Below are positions 1 through 7,050 of a DNA stretch of 17,430 nt, one piece after another (the first letter of the stretch is position 1; every line of letters starts with the position of its first letter). This DNA comes from CBFGWV01 sp965652545. Lineage in GTDB: Bacteria; Pseudomonadota; Gammaproteobacteria; Competibacterales; Competibacteraceae. The notes under the pieces were generated by a model. That model saw only the letters and a list, made by a program, of their open reading frames with translations, did not search any database and had not been told where the DNA came from. The position numbers and the translations under genes were made by a program. The stretch spans positions 1-17,430 of the forward strand of contig CBFGWV010000073.1 in the NCBI GenBank assembly GCA_965652545.1. Reading direction: 5' to 3'.

Positions 1-141
1 CGGCCGCAGGCTCACGGCGGTGGCTGCTCAAGGCGAGAAGTGCGGGCCACATCCGATCTATACGGGCTGAAATTCGGCCAGTCCGACGTGCTGCGCCGCC
101 TCCTTTACTAAATTACTCCGGGGTAGGCTATTTATCGCTCA
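1..141. other. Left edge, no supported gene
   Basis: The plus strand has an open frame from base 1 to a TAA at 109-111. It would be the last 36 codons of a gene entering from the left, ending in the residues DVLRRLLY. A second plus frame is also open across this stretch, so openness alone means little in GC-rich DNA. I recognise no domain and call no gene. Confidence 0.3.
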
Positions 142-606
142 CTAGAATAGATTGTCGCCGGGCAGTTCCGATGCCTGTCTGATCCAACTCACCATGAGCT
201 CCCCGTCGAACGGGTCGTTCTCGTGGATGTGAAAGTAACGGGTGTTTGGGTGTTTGGATTCGACAGGAGGCGGTGGCCGCAGTGAAGCACCGTTGAGGAA
301 TGTCACCTTGATGTACTTGGTGAAGCAATGGAAGCCGAGAAACCAACCTTGGCCCTCGATACCGTAGAAGGGCGTGTTCCACCGCACGGCCTTGCGCACG
401 TTGGGGACGGTGCGCACGATGAGCGCATCGAGTTGTCGCCCTACATCGCTTTTCCAACCCGGCATGGCCGCAATGTAGGCCTGGACAGGTCGGTCCCCAT
501 CGGCCTTGGCGATCTGAGGATTACCGCCTGAGAGGAGCGCAGGTTTCTTGGAGGACGCGTTCGCAGACTTGGATACCTTGGCGGTGGCTTGCTTCGATTC
601 CTTCAT
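142..606 (-). CDS. DUF1801 (YdhG-like) domain protein
   Basis: A 154-residue protein. The first 35 residues are lysine-, serine- and alanine-rich and look disordered. The DUF1801/YdhG-like fold covers about residues 38-145: a helix with VQAYIAAMPGW, then RKAVRWNTPFYG (about 71-82), which is the typical core of the family, then WFLGFHCFTKYIKVTFLNG, matching the usual strand with F, K and a small-residue turn. No catalytic role is established for this family. I chose the ATG at 606, but a GTG directly before it (609) is also possible, since an AAGGAA Shine-Dalgarno lies 7 to 10 bases upstream of the two. It is probably a single-gene unit, separated from the glycosyltransferase gene by 230 bases of palindrome-rich DNA. 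The family call is fairly sure; its function is unknown. Confidence 0.8.
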   Translation of the reverse strand: MKESKQATAKVSKSANASSKKPALLSGGNPQIAKADGDRPVQAYIAAMPGWKSDVGRQLDALIVRTVPNVRKAVRWNTPFYGIEGQGWFLGFHCFTKYIKVTFLNGASLRPPPPVESKHPNTRYFHIHENDPFDGELMVSWIRQASELPGDNLF

Positions 607-645
607 CACGGTCTGTTCCTTATATCGACTGGACCCGACGCGATG

Positions 646-745
646 TCCAACGTTGGAATTCAGCAGCCGCCGGAGGCGGTCAGCCGGGATGACGGATTAG
701 AGCCTCCGAATGCGTTCATTTCTCAACCTCTTTGTTTAACGCATT
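646..745. repeat. Cluster of inverted repeats between genes
   Basis: Within 100 bases I see a perfect 12-base palindrome TCCAACGTTGGA (646-657), a 5-base stem CCGCC/GGCGG (667-671 and 675-679), a longer-range CGGAGGC/GCCTCCG pair (671-677 and 702-708) enclosing GTCA/TGAC (679-682 and 690-693), and AATGCGTT/AACGCATT (709-716 and 738-745). The second and third compete for the same bases. No T-tract follows on either strand, so a simple terminator is not clear. It may end transcription from the glycosyltransferase side or be the remains of a mobile element. Confidence 0.4.
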
Positions 746-836
746 GAGGATTCGTTCTTGAAGCTCAGCACCGCTCGCAGTCTCCTTAGCCCAGGACGGG
801 GACTTGGCGAACGGGTGGGTGTGCTTTGGCCATAGG
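716..836 (-). pseudogene. Possible 3' relic of an unknown gene
   Basis: A minus-strand frame runs without a stop into a TGA at 716-718. Its last part reads WPKHTHPFAKSPSWAKE and then, after a few residues, ELQERILNALNKEVEK. This looks more protein-like than chance: an amphipathic charged end and few rare residues. No ATG, GTG or TTG start lies in the open part, and upstream it runs into the glycosyltransferase gene in the wrong frame until a stop. If real, it is the tail of a gene whose front was lost when the present junction formed. I do not recognise the family. Chance openness is a serious alternative. Confidence 0.22.
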
Positions 837-1979
837 TTATGTGATTTCGCGCAACAGCCCGTCGATCAACACCGCGGCCGTCGCCGCGCCCTCCAGTGCC
901 AGGCTTGTTTCATCGTCGGGGCGTGGCGATACCGCTAAGGCATCTAGCTCGGTGGCCAACCCTTCGGCCGTCAGCCGGTCCGCTTCGATCACCCGCGCCC
1001 GTCCCCGCGCGGCCAGCCGGCGGGCGCGGTCGGCCTGTTCGGTTTCGCCGCCTTCCGTGTACGGCACCAGCACGCTGTGGCAGCCGGAGCGGAGGATGTC
1101 GCCGACGGTGTTGTAGCCGGCTTGGGAGATGGACACTTGGGCGGCGCCCAGCAGGGCGGGCAGGTCGTCGCGGAAGGTGTAGGCGGCTACACCGGTCGCG
1201 GCCATGATGCGGTCGCGCTCGGCGGGGTCGAGGTTGGGGCCGGCAATGACGCACCATTTTGCGTCGGCCAGTCGCGATAGCGGTTTGGCCGCAAGTGCGG
1301 TTTCGAGCAGCTGGCGGCCGACGGCACCGCCGCCGGCTGAGACGATGATGTCGAAAACTTCTGTAGCCGGTGCCGGTGGTCCGCCGGTGACGAGGCCGGT
1401 GTATGCCAGCCGGTCGGCGATGCGTGCGGCGAGGGGAAAGCTGGCTTCCAGCGATGCGAATGTCGGGTCGCCGTGCACTAGCACGCGGTCGAACCAGCGT
1501 TCGATGGTCGCGACCGTTTCCTCGGCCCGGCCGGGTTTGCTGCTTTGTTGGAGGATGTCGCGCACCGAGCAGAGGATCAGCGGCACGGTTGGCCGCGCGG
1601 CCTCCAGCAACGGCAGGAATTCGTGGCGGAGCATGCTCCGGCCGAAGGGGAAGGCTTCGACGATCAGGACCTGGGGTGCGACGCGTGCCAGTGTTGTCAG
1701 TAGCTCGTCGCGGCGGCGGTTGCGGTAGGCGGTGTCGGCCGGTCGCCCTTGCGCGTCCAGCAGGTCGCTGAAGTCGCGGCCGGCGCGCAGGGGCGGGAGT
1801 TGAACGAGCTCGATGCCCTCGCCGGGGAAGCCGGGGACCGGCAGGCCGCCGCTGGCGACGGTAACGGCCATACCGCTGGCGTGCAGCGATTGGGCGATGC
1901 GGCTGGCGCGCACGAGGTGGCCGACGCCCAGCAGGTGTTGGACGACGAACAGGACGCGGGGGGCGGCGCGGGCATTCAT
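837..1979 (-). CDS. MurG/GT28-like glycosyltransferase (COG4671 type)
   Basis: A 380-residue GT-B fold enzyme expected to move a sugar from a nucleotide sugar to an unknown acceptor. The N-terminal Rossmann half starts with VLFVVQHLLGVGHLVRASRIA (about 9-29), where GxGHLxR is the family hallmark. The C-terminal nucleotide-binding half has IIVSAGGGAVGRQLLETAL (about 211-229) and the donor-site stretch ISQAGYNTVGDIL (284-296) followed by VLVPYTEGGETEQADRA. There is no signal peptide or membrane segment, so it is cytoplasmic or peripheral. It resembles the protein encoded at 3392-4594 in layout. It lies 100 bases after the GT4 gene, with a hairpin repeat between them and only a C-rich, weak ribosome-binding region before its ATG. 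It is the last gene of the glycosyltransferase block. Donor and acceptor cannot be read from sequence. Confidence 0.85.
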   Translation of the reverse strand: MNARAAPRVLFVVQHLLGVGHLVRASRIAQSLHASGMAVTVASGGLPVPGFPGEGIELVQLPPLRAGRDFSDLLDAQGRPADTAYRNRRRDELLTTLARVAPQVLIVEAFPFGRSMLRHEFLPLLEAARPTVPLILCSVRDILQQSSKPGRAEETVATIERWFDRVLVHGDPTFASLEASFPLAARIADRLAYTGLVTGGPPAPATEVFDIIVSAGGGAVGRQLLETALAAKPLSRLADAKWCVIAGPNLDPAERDRIMAATGVAAYTFRDDLPALLGAAQVSISQAGYNTVGDILRSGCHSVLVPYTEGGETEQADRARRLAARGRARVIEADRLTAEGLATELDALAVSPRPDDETSLALEGAATAAVLIDGLLREIT

Positions 1980-2007
1980 GGGGGGGCGGCTTTGAGCGAG
2001 TGCGGCT

Positions 2008-2038
2008 GATGGGTATCGCGTTGCTCAGCCCATCCTAC
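2008..2038. repeat. Dispersed intergenic hairpin repeat (GATGGG...CCCATC)
   Basis: The stem is GATGGG at 2008-2013 and CCCATC at 2029-2034 around a 15-base loop, followed by CTAC. On the minus strand it begins GTAGGATGGGCTGAGC and ends GCGATACCCATC. From memory, this layout matches a short hairpin repeat seen between genes in many proteobacteria, usually as GTAGGATGGG, a GC-rich loop and CCCATC. It sits between two glycosyltransferase genes read in the same direction and could stabilise or attenuate the message. It is unrelated to the heptamer elements elsewhere in the window. Confidence 0.6.
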
Positions 2039-2079
2039 ATGGGGACCCGCGGTGTGTCGGGGGGCGGGAAAAGGCTGAT

Positions 2080-3399
2080 TCAAGCTGGGAGGTCCTGCGG
2101 CCGCAGTGTCGTTGGGTGGTCTCCGGCGAATAAGGCCAGGAGGTCGGCGATGCTGGCCGTGTGGTCGAAGCGGGCGAACACGCGTTGCTGGGCGGCGATG
2201 CCCAGGCGCTCGCGAAGCTGCGGGTCGCGGATCAACCGTTGCAAGGCCGTGGCCAGGGCGTCGGCGTCTTCCGGGGGGACGAGCAGGCCGTGCTCGCCGC
2301 TGGTGATCAGCTCGGGTACGCCGGAGATGGTGGTGGACAGGCAGGCGAGGCGCTGGCTGGCCGCCTCGACCAGCACGTTGGGCAGCCCGTCGCGGTCGCC
2401 GTCGGCAGCGATGCGGCAGGGCAGGACGAATACATCCGCCTGGTGGTAGGCGGCCAGGACTTCGGTCTGTGCCAGCGCGCCGGCCCAGCGGATGCGCCCG
2501 TCCAGTCGCAGGGTGCGGGCTTGGTCGCGTAGTGCACCCAGCCGTTCGCCCTTGCCGATGTGGGTGAGCTGCCAATGCAAGTCCGCCGGCAGGCGGGCCA
2601 AGGCGTTCAGCAGGATGTCGAAGCCTTTCTTCTCGACGGCGCGGCCGACGCTCAGCAGCTGTACCGGCCGGCCCGGGTCGTTGCCATCGGTGGCCGGACG
2701 GGCCCCGGCGAAGGCGGGGAAGCGCTGCAGGTCCAGGCCGTGGTAGCTCAGGTGCACACGCCCGGGCTCGCGGGCGAGGCTTTGCAGGTGGGCGTGCCCG
2801 GTGGCGGTGCAGGTGACCACCCAGCCTGCCGAGGTCAGCTTGTCGGCCAGATCGCGGTCGCTGGAGGTCCAGATGTCTTTGGCGTGGGCCGAGCACGTCC
2901 ACGGCAGGCCGGTGACCAGGCTGGCGTAGCGGGTGACGCTGGCGGGGGTGTGGATGAAGTGGGCGTGCAGGTGGCCGACATCCGATGGCAGCTCGGCCGC
3001 CAGCACCAGCGCCTGGCCGAAACGGCGCAGCCGGTTGCGGCTGCGGTCGTGACGCAGGTCCGCCAGCAGGGCGGCGCGTGCGGCGCGGTAGCCAGACCGT
3101 CCACGCACCGACCACCACGCCTTGAGCACCCGCAGCGGCTCTTTGTGCAAGTACTCGGGCAGGTAATCGACTGGGGCGACGATTTCGTCGTGTACCGGAT
3201 GAGTCGTGCGATCGGTCGGGTGGCGTAGTGAGATCAGCCGCAGGCGCACACCCGCGCGCTCCAGGCCCAGCAATTCCTGGGCGATGAAGGTCTCCGACAG
3301 ACGCGGATAGCCTTTGAGGACGACGGCGATCGTGTGCCCGGGCGGGGCGGTGTGGCGATGGATGGGCGATCGCGTCGTGGCGTGGCCGTCCTCAGCCAT
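2080..3399 (-). CDS. GT4-family glycosyltransferase
   Basis: A 439-residue retaining GT-B glycosyltransferase of the exopolysaccharide/colanic acid type. The N-terminal half carries KGYPRLSETFIAQELLGLERAG (about 29-50), a typical opening of WcaL/AmsK-like enzymes, and HLHAHFIHTPA (143-153). The C-terminal half begins with LLSVGRAVEKKGFDILLNAL (248-267) and carries the donor-site stretch DGLPNVLVEAAS (337-348) followed by TTISGVPELI, the usual GT4 signature. Its ATG overlaps the end of the upstream glycosyltransferase gene by 8 bases, and no Shine-Dalgarno is visible, so it is probably translated by coupling. No other in-frame start is close. The role is probably assembly of a surface or secreted glycan; the sugar is not predictable. 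Confidence 0.9.
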   Translation of the reverse strand: MAEDGHATTRSPIHRHTAPPGHTIAVVLKGYPRLSETFIAQELLGLERAGVRLRLISLRHPTDRTTHPVHDEIVAPVDYLPEYLHKEPLRVLKAWWSVRGRSGYRAARAALLADLRHDRSRNRLRRFGQALVLAAELPSDVGHLHAHFIHTPASVTRYASLVTGLPWTCSAHAKDIWTSSDRDLADKLTSAGWVVTCTATGHAHLQSLAREPGRVHLSYHGLDLQRFPAFAGARPATDGNDPGRPVQLLSVGRAVEKKGFDILLNALARLPADLHWQLTHIGKGERLGALRDQARTLRLDGRIRWAGALAQTEVLAAYHQADVFVLPCRIAADGDRDGLPNVLVEAASQRLACLSTTISGVPELITSGEHGLLVPPEDADALATALQRLIRDPQLRERLGIAAQQRVFARFDHTASIADLLALFAGDHPTTLRPQDLPA

Positions 3400-4594
3400 C
3401 GGCAGCGAGTTTGACGGCCGGGTGATGGCCCAGGCTCTCGCCGACCAGGCGACGCACGGTCTCCAGCCCGTCCATGCGCGCCGGCTGCGGGCTGCTCGAT
3501 GGCGGGGGGCGGTGGGGCAGGGCGCGCAGCATGGCGGCCACCCGGCGTGGGTCGCTGGCTTCGTCGGGATGCAGCATGTCGGTCAGTCCGAGCTCTTGCG
3601 CGCGGCGGGCGCGAATGAGCTGCTCCTGCCGCGGTTGCACGCGCGGGACGATCAGCGCCGGTTTGTCGAACGAGAGTATTTCAGTGAAGGTGTTGTACCC
3701 GCCCATGCCGACGATGGCCTGAGCGCCGGCCATGAGGTGTTCGATCCGGCTGTCGAACTCCCACAAGGTGACCCGCGGCAGCCGCTCGGCGCGCTGGCGC
3801 AGGTGCTCGCGCTCTTCGGCGGGCATGAACGGGCCGAGGACCAGCACGGTGTGGTAGGGCCGCTCCATGTCGTACTCCAGCGCCGAAAGCACCTGGGAGA
3901 CCATCGTCCCGCCATCGCCCCCGCCGCCGATGGTCACCAGGATGTAGTCCTCGTCCGGCAGCGGGTGGCCGGGATGGCCATGTGGCGTCGAGCGGCGCAG
4001 GAAGCCGGTGTAGGTGATGCGCTCGCGTAGGCCAGGGGAGACGTCCAGCCCGATCAGCGGGTCATGAAACTCCGGCGGCCCATACACCCAGACCGCATCG
4101 TACAAGGCTTCGATGCGCGCCAGCACGTCGTTCTTGCGCCACTCGGCCTCCAGCAGGTGCGGGGCGTCCATGACATCGCGCAGCCCCAGGGCCAGCACCG
4201 TGCCCTGCGCACGCAGGTATTCGAGCGTATCGAGCATCTCGCCGCGCAGGCCCAGGGGCTCTTTGTCGACGATCATCAGGTCGGGCTGGAACATCTTGGC
4301 CGTATCCAGGATCAACGCCCGGCGCATCGCCAGGGTGTCGGACAGGTCGATGTGCTGTGCCATGGAGGTGTAATCCCCATCGCGCAGTTTGATCACGCTG
4401 GGGATCTTGAGGAAATCCACCCGCGCCTTGAAGTTGAATGCTCCGGCGATGGACGAGCCGGAGATGATCAGCACCTGCAGCCCCTTGAACTCCTCCACCA
4501 AGGCATGCGCGATCGCGCGGCAGCGCCGCAGATGGCCCAGGCCGAAGGTGTCGTGGCTGTACATCAGGATGCGGGCATGGTTCAGACGCCGCAT
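3392..4594 (-). CDS. MurG/GT28-like glycosyltransferase (COG4671 type), second copy
   Basis: A 400-residue GT-B protein, first gene of the three-gene glycosyltransferase block. The N-terminal half has ILMYSHDTFGLGHLRRCRAIA (9-29), with the same GxGHLxR hallmark as the protein at 837-1979. The C-terminal half has DYILVTIGGGGDGG (216-229) and VGMGGYNTFTEILSFDKPALIVPR (295-318), then RQEQLIRARRAQELGL, the usual nucleotide-sugar pocket region. After about residue 362 comes a proline- and serine-rich stretch (PPPSSSPQP) and a short tail. The ATG is preceded by GAGG at 7 bases, a good ribosome-binding site lying just outside the heptamer element. It is a distant paralogue of the third glycosyltransferase gene, not a recent duplicate. 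Substrate unknown. Confidence 0.85.
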   Translation of the reverse strand: MRRLNHARILMYSHDTFGLGHLRRCRAIAHALVEEFKGLQVLIISGSSIAGAFNFKARVDFLKIPSVIKLRDGDYTSMAQHIDLSDTLAMRRALILDTAKMFQPDLMIVDKEPLGLRGEMLDTLEYLRAQGTVLALGLRDVMDAPHLLEAEWRKNDVLARIEALYDAVWVYGPPEFHDPLIGLDVSPGLRERITYTGFLRRSTPHGHPGHPLPDEDYILVTIGGGGDGGTMVSQVLSALEYDMERPYHTVLVLGPFMPAEEREHLRQRAERLPRVTLWEFDSRIEHLMAGAQAIVGMGGYNTFTEILSFDKPALIVPRVQPRQEQLIRARRAQELGLTDMLHPDEASDPRRVAAMLRALPHRPPPSSSPQPARMDGLETVRRLVGESLGHHPAVKLAADG

Positions 4595-4615
4595 GCACGG
4601 GCCTCGCTTTGAACG

Positions 4616-4695
4616 TTTTAGGTTTTAGGTTTTAGGTTTTAAGTACTGCATCGCCTCTACCAGGCCACTTAAAACTTAAAACCTAAAACTTTAAA
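4616..4695. repeat. Heptamer inverted-repeat element A
   Basis: Left arm: TTTTAGG three times then TTTTAAG (4616-4643). The spacer is 4644-4667 and contains GCATCGC. Right arm: CTTAAAA, CTTAAAA, CCTAAAA, CTTTAAA (4668-4695). The arms can pair as a stem of about 28 base pairs with a few mismatches or wobbles. The right arm overlaps the TAA stop codon (4691-4693) of the permease gene, and the left arm ends about 20 bases before the start of the glycosyltransferase gene. It may act as a terminator or processing site between importer and glycosyltransferases, or be a self-multiplying repeat. Confidence 0.85.
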
Positions 4696-5890
4696 CCTTG
4701 TAGGGATCCGCCGCATCGCGCAACCCATCACCGAGGAAGTTGAACGCGAGAATGACGAGTATCACGGGGATGACCGGAGTCATCAGCCAGGGATATAGGG
4801 CGAGCACATTCACATTCTGTGCCTCTGTTAGCAAGACCCCCCAACTGGTGATCGGCGGCCGCAGGCCCAGCCCGAGGAAGCTCAGCGCCGTCTCGCCCAG
4901 GATCATTCCCGGTATGGCGATGGTGGCGGTGGCGATCAAATGAGACAGGAACCCTGGCACCAGGTGACGCCCGATGATGCGTCCGGTTCCCGCGCCCATG
5001 AGCTGGGCGGCCAGGACGTAGTCTTCCTCGCGCAGCGACAGCAGCTTGCTGCGCACCGCCCGCGCAAGGCCGGTCCAGTCGATCATGGCCAGGATCATGG
5101 TGATGCCGAAGTAGGTCAGCAGCGGGCTCCAAGTCACCGGCATGATCGCCGCCAGGGCCAGCCACAAGGGAATGCTCGGCAGCGACTGCAAGACCTCGAT
5201 GGCGCGCTGCACGGCGGTGTCGAAGACCCCGCCGTAATAGCCGGCCAGCCCGCCGATGACGATGCCTAAGGCAAAGCTCATGGTGATGCCCAGCAGGCCG
5301 ATGGTCAGCGAGATGCGAGCACCGTAGATGATGCGCGAGAGCACATCGCGCCCAAGCCGGTCGGTACCCAGCAAAAAGGCCGTGCCGTCCGTGGCGGGGC
5401 AGACAAGGTGCCAGCTGCTCTCCACCAGGCCCCAGAAGCGGTAGGTCTCGCCGCGACAGAAAAAGCGCAGCGGCCGCACCTGTGCCGGGTCGACCGTGTA
5501 CTCACGACGCAAGGTGTCCATGTTCAGACGATACGTCGTGCCATAGACGAACGGGCCGACGAACTCGCCCTCGTGAAACAAGTGCACTGACTGTGGCGGG
5601 TGATGGATATGGTTGATGTGCCGCGTACTAAGTCCGTAAGGGGCGAGGAACTCGCTGACCAGGATGGATGCATATATCAGCAACAGGAATACACCGCTGA
5701 TCACCGCCAGGCGGTGGCGCTTGAACTTCCACCACATCAGCCGCCACTGCGAAGCCAGATAGAGCTTCTCCTGCGCGGGGGTCAGCCGGTCGATGGACTT
5801 GGGGTCGAAGGGCGCGTCGGAGACAAAATGGTGCAGCGGCGCACCGGGGGCGGGCAGCGGCTGCTGTTCGTTCCCATCGCGTGCATTCAT
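4691..5890 (-). CDS. Peptide-type ABC importer permease (YejE/DppC-like) with periplasmic insert
   Basis: An inner-membrane permease of 399 residues. A soluble N-terminus (1-58) precedes the first membrane helix (about 61-83). A stretch of roughly 90 residues (84-172), containing HINHIHHPPQ and RFFCRGETYRFWG, then comes before FLLGTDRLGRDVLSRIIYGAR (172-192), the motif normally found soon after helix 1. Five further helices follow, with the ATPase-contacting EAA loop at REEDYVLAAQLMGAGTGRIIG (287-307). It ends GDGLRDAADPYKV, as DppC proteins do. Usual DppC length is about 300, so the extra length is the periplasmic insert; I recall a similar insert in permeases of rhizobial-type peptide importers. 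I chose the ATG at 5890, with GGAG 10 bases upstream. An in-frame ATG at 5944 would translate heptamer repeats. Partner of the permease encoded at 6051-7049. Confidence 0.9.
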   Translation of the reverse strand: MNARDGNEQQPLPAPGAPLHHFVSDAPFDPKSIDRLTPAQEKLYLASQWRLMWWKFKRHRLAVISGVFLLLIYASILVSEFLAPYGLSTRHINHIHHPPQSVHLFHEGEFVGPFVYGTTYRLNMDTLRREYTVDPAQVRPLRFFCRGETYRFWGLVESSWHLVCPATDGTAFLLGTDRLGRDVLSRIIYGARISLTIGLLGITMSFALGIVIGGLAGYYGGVFDTAVQRAIEVLQSLPSIPLWLALAAIMPVTWSPLLTYFGITMILAMIDWTGLARAVRSKLLSLREEDYVLAAQLMGAGTGRIIGRHLVPGFLSHLIATATIAIPGMILGETALSFLGLGLRPPITSWGVLLTEAQNVNVLALYPWLMTPVIPVILVILAFNFLGDGLRDAADPYKV

Positions 5891-5913
5891 TTGCGAAAGG
5901 CTCCGAAGCAGGG

Positions 5914-6043
5914 TTTTCGGTTTTCGGTGTTCGGTGTTCGGCAAGATGGCTGACGAGGGCAGGTGCTCCCCAACCCTCGCTTGTAATCAATCCGCGCGAA
6001 GCGCGACGTGACCGACCGAATATCGAAAACCGGACACCGAAAA
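5914..6043. repeat. Heptamer inverted-repeat element B (TTTTCGG class)
   Basis: Left arm: TTTTCGG twice then TGTTCGG twice (5914-5941). The spacer is 5942-6015 and includes a CGCGC-GAA-GCGCG hairpin at about 5996-6008. Right arm: CCGAATA, TCGAAAA, CCGGACA, CCGAAAA (6016-6043). The units stay in exact 7-base phase in both arms. The heptamers differ from elements A and C, but the architecture is the same: four units, spacer, four inverted units. It lies between the two permease genes, 7 bases beyond the TGA stop of the upstream one. Confidence 0.8.
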
Positions 6044-6050
6044 CCCAAGC

Positions 6051-7049
6051 TCATTTAGTGCTGCCCCCCTGGAGACGGATGCGCGGGTCGAGTATCGCCA
6101 GCGCGATATCCGAGATCAGCACCCCGATCACCGTGAGCGCGGCCAGGAACATCAGGAAGGAGCCGGCCAGGTACATGTCCTGGCTCTGCAACGCACGGAT
6201 CAGCATAGGGCCGGTGGTCTCCAGCGACAGCACGATGGCGGTGATCTCGGCACCGGAGATGATCGCCGGCAGGATGCTGCCGATGTCGGATACAAAAAAA
6301 TTCAATGACATGCGCAGCGGGTATTTGAACAACGCGCGCAGCGGCGGCAGACCCTTGGCCTTGGCTGTTACCACGTACTGCTTGTGCAACTCGTCCAGCA
6401 GGTTGGCCCGCAGGCGGCGGATCATCCCCGCCGTACCGGCGGTGCCGATGATCACCACCGGTATCCACAGGTGCTCGAGAATCGACTTGGCCTTGGCCCA
6501 GCTCATCGACTGATTGAGGAACTCCGGGTCCATCAGGTGGCCGATGGAGGTGCCGAACCAGAGGTTTGCCAGGTACATCATGATCAGGGCGAGCAGAAAG
6601 TTCGGCGTGGCCAGGCCCAGCAGGCCGACGAAGGTCAGACCGTAGTCGCCCCAACTGTACTGGTGGGTGGCGGAGTAGATGCCGATGGGGAAGGCGATGA
6701 GCCAGGTGAAGATGATGGTGACGAAGGACACCAGGACGGTCAGCCACAGCCGGTCGCCGACGACATCGTTCACCGGCAACTGGTACTCGAAGGAGTAACC
6801 GAAATCCCCATGCAGCATGCCCCAGACCCAATACAGGTAGCGCTCGACCAGGGGTTTGTCGAACCCGTACTCGCGCCGCAGGGCTTCGATCTTCTCCAGG
6901 TCCACGCCCTCGCCCTGGGCCTGAAGTTCGGCGACGTAACTCTCGAAGTAGTCGCCGGGCGGCAGTTCGATGATGGTGAACACCAGGACGCTGATGATCA
7001 GCAGCGTGGGAATCATCATCAGGGTTCGCCAGGCGATATAGCGCAGCAC
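6051..7049 (-). CDS. Peptide-type ABC importer permease (YejB/DppB-like)
   Basis: A 332-residue inner-membrane protein. Helix 1 is at about 9-27 (LMMIPTLLIISVLVFTIIE), followed by the DppB-type periplasmic segment with LRREYGFDKPLVERYLYWVWGMLHGDFGYSF, which is strongly conserved in this family. Five more helices follow. The cytoplasmic EAA-type loop is YVVTAKAKGLPPLRALFKYPLR, and it ends ISDIALAILDPRIRL. The start is GTG at 7049, one base after the TGA (7051-7053) of the solute-binding protein gene, with GGAG 10 bases upstream; the frame stays open further upstream but only as a shadow of that gene. Translational coupling is likely. Together with the permease encoded at 4691-5890 it would form the channel. 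Confidence 0.9.
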   Translation of the reverse strand: MLRYIAWRTLMMIPTLLIISVLVFTIIELPPGDYFESYVAELQAQGEGVDLEKIEALRREYGFDKPLVERYLYWVWGMLHGDFGYSFEYQLPVNDVVGDRLWLTVLVSFVTIIFTWLIAFPIGIYSATHQYSWGDYGLTFVGLLGLATPNFLLALIMMYLANLWFGTSIGHLMDPEFLNQSMSWAKAKSILEHLWIPVVIIGTAGTAGMIRRLRANLLDELHKQYVVTAKAKGLPPLRALFKYPLRMSLNFFVSDIGSILPAIISGAEITAIVLSLETTGPMLIRALQSQDMYLAGSFLMFLAALTVIGVLISDIALAILDPRIRLQGGSTK

Positions 7050-7050
7050 G

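Noticed and set aside
640..760. Integron attC site, because GTCCAAC, GTTGGAC and GTTAAAC fit the core-site consensus
   Set aside because: No RYYYAAC and GTTRRRY pair complementary to each other occurs at attC spacing on either strand, and no integrase or cassette array is visible.
1976..3118. 380-codon minus-strand frame overlapping the GT4 gene
   Set aside because: It is a proline- and arginine-rich translation in another frame of a clear glycosyltransferase gene, with no motif of its own.
4616..4643. Telomere-like repeat (TTTTAGG resembles TTTAGGG) or an end of a linear replicon
   Set aside because: Only four units, internal between bacterial genes, with an inverted partner arm; this does not fit a telomere.
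5891..5944. N-terminal extension of the permease starting at the ATG at 5944
   Set aside because: The 18 extra residues are encoded by the heptamer arm and its edge; the ATG at 5890 has GGAG upstream and gives the normal N-terminus.
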